This document shows positions 50,726-58,685 of a stretch of DNA of 58,685 nucleotides, in pieces (within the stretch, counting starts at the first letter, position 1; every line of letters starts with the position of its first letter). The notes below the pieces were generated by a model, which searched no databases, had not been told where the DNA came from, and saw only the letters and a list, made by a program, of their open reading frames with translations. The stretch is from Candidatus Solibacter usitatus (GTDB lineage Bacteria > Acidobacteriota > Terriglobia > Bryobacterales > Bryobacteraceae), in the NCBI GenBank assembly GCA_016191645.1, contig JACPVQ010000124.1, positions 1 through 58,685 of the forward strand. The letters are read 5' to 3'. Made by a program: the position numbers and the translations under genes.

Positions 50726-52030
50726 CTACAGCAGTCTCCTTCCTTGTTCTCCCGCTCTTGGTTGGTGTCCAAACTCGTACCAGATCAGGTATCCCAACGC
50801 GTCGCTCAAATGAGTCAGCTCCGGACGCCTGTCTTTCTCTACCACCGTCGATCCGGCCTTGTACTGCACTTCTTCCAAATCCTGCACAAGCTTCCTGCAC
50901 TGCGGGGCAATGCGGATTTCAATCTCTTTCGCGGCGTTCAGCAGCTTGGCATTCACCAGTTGCACCCGATCCCTCACCGGCGGATTTCCTCGCAGCGTTC
51001 GAATCTCCGCATCCCTGCGGCCCGCCCTCGACAGGTACTCCTGAATAATCCGGTAGTCGCTGCTTCCGGCCGTCTGCGCCCTGCTCCCCGATGCATCGCC
51101 GTAAATAATCAGCGGCCCCGTGTGTCTGCCGTGCCGGTTCCAGAATTCCTCGCACGCTTCCTTGGTCGTCGCCCGCCGCAATACGATTTCATCGGCTACC
51201 AGCACTACCCCGTTTACAATCTGCGCCACCACCGAACACAATGGGTCGACGTTGAAATCCAGAGCCCACAGCAACGGCAGATTTGGCCTGATAGAAACGC
51301 CCTCCAGATTCCTCTCCCTTGAGAAATTCCGGTACACGCGATCCGTTCCCGGCTCCAAATACTCCCCCAGCACTTCCTGCCGGAAGAAAACATCGTCATA
51401 CGTTCTCCGTAGACGCTCATAAAAATCCGGCGCGGCCCGCAACACGTGCTTGTTCTCGGCTGGCTTGGCAAACACAACTTGATAGTCCTCGCCCGCGTCC
51501 TTTACAAATCGCCGGTAGACCCAGTCGAAACCCTTCGGCGTCCAAACCGCGTATCCTCGCAGTTGAACCGCCTTCGGATCCCTCAGCCGTCCTTCCAGGC
51601 GCAGCCAGCTTTCCTCGTGCGTGTACGTCAGTTCATCCACTCCGAACCAAGCCAGGTTCGTGCCCCTCAGCCTTTCGTACTCCTCCAGCGACCGGAACAG
51701 TATCCGCGACCTCGTGTCTCCCAATGTCAAAACATTGTCCGACCGGTTGAGTTCGTACGGAATCCCGTTCTCCTCCAGCACTTCCAACAGCGCTTGTTGC
51801 GTCGAATCCCGCAGCATCGGGTAGGTCGGGGCCCCCAGCAGCCCCGTCCTCCCCGCATTGATGTAACTCAATCGAAGTGCTTCGTGGCAAAGCGCCTGAC
51901 TTTTTCCGCTTCCAATCGGCCCCGAGAATCCCTTGAATTTGACATCTAATTCATGGAATTTGCGTTGCGAAGGCAGCGGTGAATACTCTATTTCTTGGAC
52001 GCATCGCTCTCCTTCGATTCGCCGACCCAT
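50726..52030 (-). CDS. Phage terminase large subunit
   Basis: A 434-aa packaging motor. ATPase: adenine-binding region SPLPSQRKFHELDVKFKGFS, Walker A GPIGSGKS, Walker B LAWFGVDELTY, and a coupling segment GYAVWTPKGFDWVYRRF. RNase H-like nuclease: first acidic motif LWALDFNVDP, second LIIYGDASGS, third ELTHLSDALGY. All catalytic Asp residues are present, so it looks functional. ATG 52030 has GAGG about 5 nt upstream. It overlaps the small gene before it by 43 nt. Whether it cuts at pac or cos sites, or packages random host DNA in headfuls, cannot be seen from the sequence. Confidence 0.85.
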   Translation of the reverse strand: MGRRIEGERCVQEIEYSPLPSQRKFHELDVKFKGFSGPIGSGKSQALCHEALRLSYINAGRTGLLGAPTYPMLRDSTQQALLEVLEENGIPYELNRSDNVLTLGDTRSRILFRSLEEYERLRGTNLAWFGVDELTYTHEESWLRLEGRLRDPKAVQLRGYAVWTPKGFDWVYRRFVKDAGEDYQVVFAKPAENKHVLRAAPDFYERLRRTYDDVFFRQEVLGEYLEPGTDRVYRNFSRERNLEGVSIRPNLPLLWALDFNVDPLCSVVAQIVNGVVLVADEIVLRRATTKEACEEFWNRHGRHTGPLIIYGDASGSRAQTAGSSDYRIIQEYLSRAGRRDAEIRTLRGNPPVRDRVQLVNAKLLNAAKEIEIRIAPQCRKLVQDLEEVQYKAGSTVVEKDRRPELTHLSDALGYLIWYEFGHQPRAGEQGRRLL

Positions 52031-52263
52031 TTGACCTCAACTTCCTTCAACTCCTCGGTATCCATCTGCTTCTCCAGTTCAATCAGCTTGATGATCTCGT
52101 TCGCGCTCACCTTGAAGCTGTCCTTGCCGACGTTCTTCTCCGCCGCATTGAGAATCTTCTTCACCAGCTTCCGCCGCTTCGCGGGGCCGGTCTCTTCCTC
52201 AATCGTCTTCTTCTCTTTTTTCTTCTTCCCGCGAGTGGCTCGGCTCTTCTTCATCTCCCTCAC
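51988..52263 (-). CDS. Small basic protein upstream of terminase, possible small terminase or regulator
   Basis: A 91-aa protein. GTG 52263 is chosen because GAGGAG lies about 6 nt upstream; starts at 52254 or 52311 have no well-placed ribosome site. The N-terminus is strongly basic (KKSRATRGKKKKEKK), the middle helical (RRKLVKKILNAAEKNVG), followed by KVSANEIIKLIELEKQMDTE and an acidic-polar tail (KEVEVKWVGESKES). No helix-turn-helix was recognised. Its position as first gene before terL suggests a small-terminase or DNA-binding role, but this is inference. Its overlap with terL by 43 nt indicates coupled translation. Confidence 0.5.
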   Translation of the reverse strand: MREMKKSRATRGKKKKEKKTIEEETGPAKRRKLVKKILNAAEKNVGKDSFKVSANEIIKLIELEKQMDTEELKEVEVKWVGESKESDASKK

Positions 52264-52278
52264 CGCTCTCTCCTCTTT

Positions 52279-52295
52279 GCTTGCTCTCCGCAAGC
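52279..52295. promoter_or_regulatory. Hairpin in the leader of the phage cluster
   Basis: GCTTGC-TCTCC-GCAAGC is a perfect 6-bp inverted repeat 15 nt upstream of the first gene of the cluster. It would form a small hairpin in the mRNA leader or could be an operator. The 186-nt divergent gap 52264-52449 also holds the promoter(s) for both directions. Confidence 0.35.
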
Positions 52296-52374
52296 GCCAT
52301 TCTGTTTTCAATCTATCAGTCGATCATTCCAGAAAATCCATTCGCAATTTGTAAATTCTCGCAAACAAAGGGAA

Positions 52375-52380
52375 TATAAT
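52375..52380 (+). promoter_or_regulatory. -10 box (TATAAT) for the debranching gene
   Basis: A consensus TATAAT lies at 52375-52380. TTGTAA at 52349-52354 is the nearest -35-like site but the 20-nt spacing is long. Transcription would start near 52387, giving a leader of about 63 nt with GAGGAG (52437-52442) before the ATG at 52450. Confidence 0.45.
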
Positions 52381-52449
52381 TCCCGCCGTTTTGTGACTGG
52401 TACTCTGAAGGAAGCGGAAGGGCTCGCGCTGGACCCGAGGAGATGCGTT

Positions 52450-54378
52450 ATGAAGCCGATTATTGTGAACGGCGATCAATGCCGCGATTGGTCTCAGTCC
52501 TCGCAGCTCGAATGGCTTGAAGCCAACGGAATCGGCGGGTTCGCCATGGGCACGGTCTCAGGCGCAAATACCCGTCGCTATCACAGCCTGCTCACGGCCG
52601 CTGTGCTCCCCACTGCGGAAAGGTTCGTTTTGCTCTCGCGCTTCGAGGAAGAACTCCTCTCCGCCGGGGAAATCTGCAACCTCGGCGCTGCCCAATATCC
52701 AGGCATCATCACCCCAACAGGGTTCCATCTGCTGAATCAGTTCCGCCTCGACCCATTCCCCATCTGGGAATATGAGTCCGGCGATGTGAAGGTCGAAAAG
52801 AAACTCTTCCTCGTTCAAGGCCAAAACACCGCCGTCATTCAATATCGGGTCTCCCATTCATGCCGGCTTCGCGTTCGCCCCTTTCTCGCCTTTCGCGGCT
52901 ATCACTCCTTGCAGCACGAGAACAACGTCGTCAATCGTGAAGTGGCCTCATCTAACGGACTCCTCCAGTTCCATCCATACCCCGATCTTCCGGCCCTCCA
53001 TCTTCATCACAGCGGCGTTGGTTTCGTTCCGGTCGATCATTGGTACAAGAACAACGAGTACCGCACCGAAATGGAGCGCGGTCTCGATTTCCGTGAAGAT
53101 CTCTACTCCCCAGGCTGGATCGACTTTGAATTGACCGGCGGCGCTACCGCATTCCTTCTTGCCACCCTCCACGACATCGATCCTCCCAATCTCGAAGCCG
53201 TGACACTCCTCGAAGCCGCCGAACGCAGCCGCCGCCCATCCTCTCGGCTCCACGCCGCAGCCGACGAATTTCTCGTAAGGCGCTCCACAGGCGAGCCCAC
53301 CATAGTCGCCGGCTATCCTTGGTTCACCGATTGGGGCCGCGACACGATGATCGCCATCCCCGGTCTTCTCATCTCGCGCGGCCACACCAGCCACGCCGAA
53401 CAGATCGTTCGCGGCTTCCTCCAACATCTTGACCAGGGCCTCATCCCCAATCGCTTTCCTGACAGCGGCGAGAATCCCGAATACAACACTGCGGATGCCA
53501 CCCTTTGGCTTTTTCAATCCGTTTGGGCCTTGCAGCAAGCTGGCCAAAGCGGCGAATTCATCCGCGGCGATTTCTATCCCGCCGCCAAAGAGATTCTGCG
53601 ATGGCACATGCAAGGTACCCACTACTCCATCGCAGTCGATCCGGCCGATCATCTGCTCTCCGCCGGTCAACCTGGCTCGCAACTCACATGGATGGACGCG
53701 AAGGTCGGCGATTGGGTCGTAACTCCTCGCCGCGGAAAACCGGTCGAAATTAACGCCCTCTGGTACAATGCGCTCCGCATGATGTCTTGGTGGGCGCGCC
53801 AGTTTGGCGAAGAACAGGACTCACTATCCTGGTCCAAGGAAGCCCTTCTTTTCCTGGCCAATTTCCCAAAACACTTCTGGAACGAATCTCGATCCTGCCT
53901 CTACGATTGTTTGACCCCCGAAGGCCCCGACGACCGCATCCGCCCCAATCAGATCTTCGCGCTCAGCCTTCCCTTTCCTTTGCTCCCGCAAGATCGCCAA
54001 CTCGCCGTCCTGCGTTGCGTCGAAGAGAAACTCCTCACCCCGTTCGGTCTCCGCACACTCGATCCCGCGCACCCTGAATACCGCGGCCGTTATCATGGCG
54101 GCCCGGGCGAGCGTGACGGCGCATACCATCAAGGCACCGTTTGGCCATGGCTTATCGGACCCTATCTTGGCGCGCGCCTTAACGTCCTCGGCCGCACCCC
54201 GGAAAATATCGAATACGTTCGTAGCGTCCTCGCCCGCTTTTCCGAAGAACTCTTCCGCGGATGCCTCGGCACTCTTCCGGAACTCTATGATGGCGATTCG
54301 GCGCACGCCCCTGCCGGAGCGCCTGCGCAGGCCTGGACCGTCGCCGAAATCCTTCGCATCGCCAAGGAGATCTGCTAA
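52450..54378 (+). CDS. Glycogen debranching enzyme (amylo-alpha-1,6-glucosidase)
   Basis: A 642-aa enzyme. The N-terminal GDE_N domain (LEWLEANGIGGFAMGTVSGA, NTRRYHSLLTA, HSCRLRVRPFLAFRGYHSL) covers about residues 15-230. The C-terminal GH133-like (alpha/alpha)6 barrel has GYPWFTDWGRDTMIAIPGLL, LIPNRFPDSGENPEYNTADA and YHQGTVWPWLIGPYLG. It removes alpha-1,6 branch stubs during glycogen breakdown in the cytoplasm. ATG 52450 is set by GAGGAG 7 nt upstream; longer readings run back across the divergent phage gene. It is followed 9 nt later by the TIM-barrel isomerase, so it may lead an operon. Confidence 0.9.
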   Translation: MKPIIVNGDQCRDWSQSSQLEWLEANGIGGFAMGTVSGANTRRYHSLLTAAVLPTAERFVLLSRFEEELLSAGEICNLGAAQYPGIITPTGFHLLNQFRLDPFPIWEYESGDVKVEKKLFLVQGQNTAVIQYRVSHSCRLRVRPFLAFRGYHSLQHENNVVNREVASSNGLLQFHPYPDLPALHLHHSGVGFVPVDHWYKNNEYRTEMERGLDFREDLYSPGWIDFELTGGATAFLLATLHDIDPPNLEAVTLLEAAERSRRPSSRLHAAADEFLVRRSTGEPTIVAGYPWFTDWGRDTMIAIPGLLISRGHTSHAEQIVRGFLQHLDQGLIPNRFPDSGENPEYNTADATLWLFQSVWALQQAGQSGEFIRGDFYPAAKEILRWHMQGTHYSIAVDPADHLLSAGQPGSQLTWMDAKVGDWVVTPRRGKPVEINALWYNALRMMSWWARQFGEEQDSLSWSKEALLFLANFPKHFWNESRSCLYDCLTPEGPDDRIRPNQIFALSLPFPLLPQDRQLAVLRCVEEKLLTPFGLRTLDPAHPEYRGRYHGGPGERDGAYHQGTVWPWLIGPYLGARLNVLGRTPENIEYVRSVLARFSEELFRGCLGTLPELYDGDSAHAPAGAPAQAWTVAEILRIAKEIC

Positions 54379-54387
54379 TCTCGCGAC

Positions 54388-55281
54388 ATGCAACGAAGAG
54401 CGTTTCTGTCTTCCGCCGCCGCCTATCCCTTCACTCCTCCTCCGGATACTCAATTCATCAAATCCATCTGCAACGTCATCTTCCCTGACAACATGCCGCT
54501 CAACGACCAGTTCCGCCTCGCGCGCAACGCCGGATTTGAGGGCCTCGAAATTCGTCCCGGCCTCGCCTTCGATATGAATCTCCCCATAGATCAGGCCCGC
54601 CGCGCCGCTGACGCCGCTCGCAAGCACAACATCGCCATCGCAAGTTTATGGGTCTCGGGCGAACTCGACAAAAACTGGCTCAATCACCCCGACCCCGCCG
54701 TGCGCTCTAAAGGCGTCGATACCCTTCACCACGCCATCGATGTCGCGCAATCCATAAACTGCGGCGCTCTCCTCATCGTCCCCGGCCGTTTAGGCAACGG
54801 CGCAAAATTTCTCTACGGCTATCAGGACTCTTGGGATCGCATCACCGCGGAACTCCGCAAAGCTGTCTCGCACGCTGAATCCGCCAAAGTCTGCCTGACT
54901 CCTGAAAACGTGTCGAACAAGTTCCTTGTCAGCCCTATTGAAATGCGCGCCTTCATCGATCAGTTCCAAAGCCCTTGGCTCCAGGCCCATTTCGACATTG
55001 GAAACGTAATGCAATTCGGCTATCCACAAGATTGGATCCTCACGCTCGGCAACCGCATCAAACGCGTTCACGTGAAAGATTACAAACTCGCCACCCGCAC
55101 AGAGCGAGGCCGCGCCGTCGATCTCCTAGAAGGCGACGTCGATTTCAAAGACGTCATGGCCACTCTCAAGAAGGTCGGCTACCGCGGTTTCCTCAGCCCG
55201 GAAATCGGCCGCGATGCCAACGACCCGGATCAACTCATGAAGGTCTCCAAAGCGCTCGACAAAATCCTCTCCTACGCCTAG
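54388..55281 (+). CDS. Hydroxypyruvate isomerase-like TIM-barrel protein with RR leader
   Basis: A 297-aa protein. The leader MQRRAFLSSAAAYPF suggests Tat or Sec export. The barrel carries FRLARNAGFEGLEIRPG, CLTPENVSNKFL, QAHFDIGNVMQFGY, IKRVHVKDYKLATR and GFLSPEIGRDA, giving the metal-binding Glu, Asp, His and Glu of the xylose-isomerase-like superfamily. Hydroxypyruvate isomerase and other keto-sugar isomerases are the nearest named groups; the substrate is unknown. It is the second such family member in the window (the first is at 19.2 kb). It lies 9 nt after the debranching gene and 18 nt before the oxidoreductase. Confidence 0.8.
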   Translation: MQRRAFLSSAAAYPFTPPPDTQFIKSICNVIFPDNMPLNDQFRLARNAGFEGLEIRPGLAFDMNLPIDQARRAADAARKHNIAIASLWVSGELDKNWLNHPDPAVRSKGVDTLHHAIDVAQSINCGALLIVPGRLGNGAKFLYGYQDSWDRITAELRKAVSHAESAKVCLTPENVSNKFLVSPIEMRAFIDQFQSPWLQAHFDIGNVMQFGYPQDWILTLGNRIKRVHVKDYKLATRTERGRAVDLLEGDVDFKDVMATLKKVGYRGFLSPEIGRDANDPDQLMKVSKALDKILSYA

Positions 55282-55299
55282 CTACACTGGTTACAACAC

Positions 55300-58200
55300 A
55301 TGAAACTAACCGACCGTTACACGGCGGAATCGGGCACCGTGTATCTGACGGGGATCCAAGCCTTGGTTCGCCTCCCCATGGACCAGATGCGAATCGATCG
55401 CAAGGCTGGTCTCAAAACCGGAACCTTCATCTCTGGTTACGAAGGCTCCCCGCTCGGTGGTTACGACCTTGCTCTCCAACGTTCCGGTGCTCTCCTCCGC
55501 GATCTCGACGTGCACTTCTGGCCCGGCATCAATGAGGACATGGCCGCCACGGCCGTAATGGGCAGTCAGATCTACGAGGTCATGGGTCAATCGAAATACG
55601 ATGGCGTCCTCGGCATCTGGTACGGCAAAGGCCCTGGTGTCGATCGTTCCGGCGACATTCTCCGTCACGCCAACCTTGCCGGCTCTCCTAAATATTGCGC
55701 CGCGTTGGTTCTTGCCGGCGACGATCATGCCTGCAAGTCTTCCTCCATCCCCCATCAGAGCGATTTCAGTTTGATGAACTTCGGTATTCCCGTTCTTTTT
55801 CCCGGCAATACGCAAGAGGTTCTCGATTTCGGACTCCTCGGCGTTGCCTTATCCCGATTCACAGGCGCTTGGTGCGGCCTCAAGCTTCTCACGCAAGTCT
55901 GCGATGGCGGCGGCACGGTCGATATATCTCCGCAACGCCTGAACATCAACCTTCCGGACAACTACCAAAAAAAGACAGACTCCCGCCTCTGGATCCCTTT
56001 CACCAACGCCATCGAGCCCGAAATGAGTCGCCGCCGTCTCGATGCCGCAAAGGAATTCGCGCGTGCCAATCGTCTCAACCGATGGTTTGGCGCGGGCGAA
56101 AACGCACGCTTCGGCATCGCTACAGCAGGCAAGTATTACTACGACGTCATGCAAGCTCTTCGCGATCTCGGCATCGCCGGCGATTTGGATCGCCTCGGCA
56201 TTCGCATCGCCAAGTTCGGCATGACCTTCCCCGTCGAATCTTCCTTCGCCAAAGAGTTTTCTCAAGGCTTGGAAAGAATCTTCGTCATCGAAGAAAAGCG
56301 CAGCTTCCTCGAAATGCAGCTGCGCGACGTTCTCTTTAATGCGCCAGGTCACCCCGTCATCTTCGGCAAAGAAGACATCGCCGGCGCTCCGCTCCTTCCC
56401 TCCAGCTACGAACTCGATCCCGATATCATCGCTCGCGCCATTGCCGCCGCGCTTCCCAACGGCTCCAAGCCGGACTCCGTAAACCACCGGCTGAACCGCC
56501 TCGATGCCGTTGCCATCAAACCCAAAGAATTAGTCGCCTTCCGTCCACCCAATTTCTGTTCCGGCTGTCCCCACAATCGTTCCACCATTCTTCTCGAAGG
56601 TCAGGTCGCGGGCGGCGGCATCGGCTGTCACGGAATGTCCGCCATGCTCGGCGGCTCCAACCGCGGCTACCTCTTCTGCACTCACATGGGCGGAGAAGGC
56701 GTCCCGTGGATTGGCATGGATCCCTTCACCGATCGCGCTCACATCTTCCAGAACATGGGCGACGGTACCTACTTCCACTCCGGTAGAATCGCCATCGCCA
56801 GTTGCATTGCCGCGGGCGTCAATATCACCTTCAAGATCCTCTACAACGGGCATGTCGCCATGACCGGCGGTCAAATTGCCACCGGCGCACTCCCCATTCC
56901 AGATCTCACTCGCAAGCTCGAAGCCGAAGGCGTCAAGAAGATAGTCGTCCTCGCGGAGGACGTTACCAAGTACATGGACGGCGTCACCGTCGCCGCCAGC
57001 GCGCAAGTGCGTGACCGTAACGACTTGGAAATTGTTCTCGCCGAGTTGGAGAAAATCTCTGGCGTCACGGTCATCATCTACGATCAACAATGCGCCGCCG
57101 AGAAGCGTCGCATGCGCTCGCGCCGCAAATTGGCCGAACCCGTCAAGCGCCTCGTCATCCACGAAGCAGTTTGCGAAGGCTGTGGCGATTGCGTCAAACA
57201 GTCCAATTGCATGAGTCTCCAGCCCGTCCAAACAGACCTCGGTCAAAAGATGCGCATTCACCAGTCTTCCTGCAACAAGGATTACTCCTGCGCATTGGGC
57301 GATTGCCCTTCGTTCCTCACCGTCAACATCGCTGAAGGAACGGGTCTAAAAAAACGTCCGCTCCCACAACTCCCCGCAGCGGATGTCCCCCAGCCCCGCG
57401 GAGTAGTCAGTGCGGCCGGCGGCTATCGAATTCTCATGCCCGGCATCGGCGGCACAGGCGTCGTTACCATCAATGCTTTGATCGCCACCGCCGCCATCAT
57501 CGACGGCCTCCATGTCAACACACTCGATCAAACAGGCCTCGCGCAAAAAGGCGGCGCGGTAGTCTCTCACATCGTCATTAGCCAAACTCCTCTCGAAATC
57601 TCCGCCCGCGCCAACACCGCATGTGTCGACCTGATCTTGGGCTTCGATCTTCTCGGTGCCGCGAACAACGAGAATCTGAAAACGGCGGACCCGGGCCGCA
57701 CCGTTGCCGTCGTCAACACCAGCCAGGTTCCCACTGGTGACGACATACGCAAAGGCAAAGTTCTCTCAGGCCCCGATCGCCTGCTCGAAAACATCAAGTC
57801 ATCGACGCTCCACGGCCGCAACCTCTACATCGACGGCACTCGACTCGCCGAAGGCCTATTCGGCAGTCACCTCTCCGTGAACATGTTTCTTCTAGGTGCC
57901 GCCTTCCAGGCTGGCCTGTTGCCGATTGGTGAGCCTGCGTTGCAACAGGCAATTCAACTCAATGACGTTCAAGTAGAAAACAATCTGCAAGCCTTCCTTT
58001 GGGGCCGCAAGTACTACTGCGATGCCGCCTCCGTCGAATCGGTCCTTACTCCAAAGGTCGCTAGCCCTCAGACCACGTTCGATCGTGTCGCTGAACTCCG
58101 TCAATATCAGAGCGCGTCCTATGCAAATGAGTACCAGCAGTTCGTCAACAAAGTTCGCGAGCGCTCTCCCGCGCTAGCCGATTACGTCGCGCAGTATCTC

Positions 58201-58668
58201 TACAAGCTCATGGCCTACAAAGACGAGTACGAAGTAGCCCGCCTGCTCACCAACAAAGAAACGCGCCGCCAAATCCTCGCCATGTGGGAACAACCGGAGT
58301 CTATCTCTTACAACCTGCATCCGCCGCTGCTGCGCCGCTTCGGCGCAACAAAGAAATTGCAACTAGGCGCTTGGTTCGGCGCGCCGCTCCGCGTCTTGGC
58401 CTCTATGAAATTCCTCCGCGGCACCCCATTGGACGTTTTCGGCTACCTGTCCCACCGCCGCCAGGAGCGCTCTCTCATCTCCTGGTACAAAAACCTAATC
58501 GATCAAATCCTCCCGCACCTATCCCCCGAAACAGAGTCGTTGGCCATAGAAATCGCCTCTCTCCCCGACATGATCCGCGGCTACGAAGGGATTAAGGAAG
58601 CAAACATCCGCCGCGCCCAAGCCCAAGCCCAGGAACTCTCAAATCAAGTTGCAAAGTCTCTGCTCTGA
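55300..58668 (+). CDS. Indolepyruvate ferredoxin oxidoreductase, fused alpha-gamma form
   Basis: A 1122-aa enzyme of the fused 2-oxoacid:ferredoxin oxidoreductase family. The N-terminal pyrimidine domain (TGIQALVRLPMDQMRIDRKA, TFISGYEGSPLGGYD) is followed by the TPP domain, about 410-560 (NFCSGCPHNRST, GMSAMLGGSNRGYLFCTHMG, NMGDGTYFHSGRIAIASCIA). Iron-sulfur motifs CEGCGDCVKQSNC and CNKDYSCALGDCPSF come next, then the gamma-type domain (MPGIGGTGVVTINALIATAA, DQTGLAQKGGAVVSH) and a C-terminal helical domain, about 930-1120. It oxidatively decarboxylates aryl or branched 2-oxo acids to acyl-CoA with ferredoxin reduction, working in amino-acid catabolism. The length is normal for the family. Confidence 0.93.
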   Translation: MKLTDRYTAESGTVYLTGIQALVRLPMDQMRIDRKAGLKTGTFISGYEGSPLGGYDLALQRSGALLRDLDVHFWPGINEDMAATAVMGSQIYEVMGQSKYDGVLGIWYGKGPGVDRSGDILRHANLAGSPKYCAALVLAGDDHACKSSSIPHQSDFSLMNFGIPVLFPGNTQEVLDFGLLGVALSRFTGAWCGLKLLTQVCDGGGTVDISPQRLNINLPDNYQKKTDSRLWIPFTNAIEPEMSRRRLDAAKEFARANRLNRWFGAGENARFGIATAGKYYYDVMQALRDLGIAGDLDRLGIRIAKFGMTFPVESSFAKEFSQGLERIFVIEEKRSFLEMQLRDVLFNAPGHPVIFGKEDIAGAPLLPSSYELDPDIIARAIAAALPNGSKPDSVNHRLNRLDAVAIKPKELVAFRPPNFCSGCPHNRSTILLEGQVAGGGIGCHGMSAMLGGSNRGYLFCTHMGGEGVPWIGMDPFTDRAHIFQNMGDGTYFHSGRIAIASCIAAGVNITFKILYNGHVAMTGGQIATGALPIPDLTRKLEAEGVKKIVVLAEDVTKYMDGVTVAASAQVRDRNDLEIVLAELEKISGVTVIIYDQQCAAEKRRMRSRRKLAEPVKRLVIHEAVCEGCGDCVKQSNCMSLQPVQTDLGQKMRIHQSSCNKDYSCALGDCPSFLTVNIAEGTGLKKRPLPQLPAADVPQPRGVVSAAGGYRILMPGIGGTGVVTINALIATAAIIDGLHVNTLDQTGLAQKGGAVVSHIVISQTPLEISARANTACVDLILGFDLLGAANNENLKTADPGRTVAVVNTSQVPTGDDIRKGKVLSGPDRLLENIKSSTLHGRNLYIDGTRLAEGLFGSHLSVNMFLLGAAFQAGLLPIGEPALQQAIQLNDVQVENNLQAFLWGRKYYCDAASVESVLTPKVASPQTTFDRVAELRQYQSASYANEYQQFVNKVRERSPALADYVAQYLYKLMAYKDEYEVARLLTNKETRRQILAMWEQPESISYNLHPPLLRRFGATKKLQLGAWFGAPLRVLASMKFLRGTPLDVFGYLSHRRQERSLISWYKNLIDQILPHLSPETESLAIEIASLPDMIRGYEGIKEANIRRAQAQAQELSNQVAKSLL

Positions 58669-58679
58669 GCAGATTTATT
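58659..58679 (+). terminator. Weak terminator-like hairpin at the end of the oxidoreductase gene
   Basis: TCTGC (58659-58663) and GCAGA (58669-58673) form a 5-bp stem around the stop codon, followed by TTTATTG. The stem is short and the feature runs to the window edge. Confidence 0.3.
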
Positions 58680-58685
58680 GCTGCT

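Noticed and set aside
35556-52263. Tailocin or contractile injection system
   Set aside because: There are terminase, portal, scaffold and coat genes, and no sheath, baseplate wedge or spike genes were recognised.
35556-52263. Intact temperate prophage
   Set aside because: No integrase, repressor, replication or lysis gene lies in or beside the block, and I noticed no flanking att-like direct repeats. It cannot be fully excluded that they lie elsewhere.

Overview
The window looks like a chromosomal segment of an Acidobacteriota genome, most likely of the Bryobacterales/Solibacter type. This is inferred, not computed. It rests on the gene mix: a GWxTD-domain protein, secreted DUF1080 proteins, a DUF3500 protein, many single-gene Gfo/Idh, TIM-barrel isomerase and aldo-keto units with RR-type leaders, and a plug-less carboxypeptidase-regulatory/beta-barrel protein. 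Genes are dense, on both strands, in short operons. No rRNA, tRNA, integrase, transposase or CRISPR array was seen.

Layout. 1-7.7 kb: end of a molybdopterin oxidoreductase, a lipoprotein, a GNAT acetyltransferase (minus), then a secreted catabolic operon (double DUF1080 protein, amidohydrolase fused to a degenerate M28-like domain, M55 D-aminopeptidase) that suggests use of D-amino-acid peptides or glycoconjugates. 7.8-14.9 kb: a broken GWxTD gene, an outer-membrane beta-barrel protein, a DUF3500 protein and a propeller/phosphoesterase. 15-18.1 kb: IscU-like scaffold (minus), Nudix hydrolase, modB-modC-fmdE-like molybdate unit without modA. 18.2-24.4 kb: RidA/TIM-barrel/Gfo operon (minus), threonine-aldolase-like enzyme, histone-deacetylase-like enzyme, aldo-keto reductase. 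24.4-35.6 kb: mostly housekeeping genes (rsmI, def, gap, HU, tatA, mutM) with a degenerate JAMM membrane protein, a GHMP kinase, a CPBP protease, a short RecA paralog, an orphan sugar-binding protein and a Rieske protein.

35.6-52.3 kb is the most unusual part: one uninterrupted minus-strand block of phage head and tail genes. In order: basic small protein, large terminase, portal, scaffold, P22-like coat, connector genes, tail tube, G/GT chaperones, very short tape-measure candidate, two minor tail proteins, tail hub with a gpL-like four-Cys domain, and a 900-aa TIM-barrel tail protein. It has no integrase, replication, regulator or lysis gene. It touches mutM on one side and a glycogen debranching gene on the other, and host-type palindromic repeats lie in several of its gaps. 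I read it as a domesticated particle cluster resembling a gene transfer agent, or a very trimmed prophage. The tail chaperone gene carries a canonical -1 slippery heptamer leading into a zinc-ribbon extension, which I checked codon by codon.

52.4-58.7 kb: glycogen debranching enzyme, a TIM-barrel isomerase and a fused indolepyruvate ferredoxin oxidoreductase, all on plus.

Two DNA-level themes recur. First, families of perfect palindromes keep a constant core (TCTGGAGA/TCTCCAGA, or GCTTCAGC) while their arms covary. Second, many genes have a -10-like hexamer only 5-12 nt before the start codon, suggesting leaderless mRNAs.
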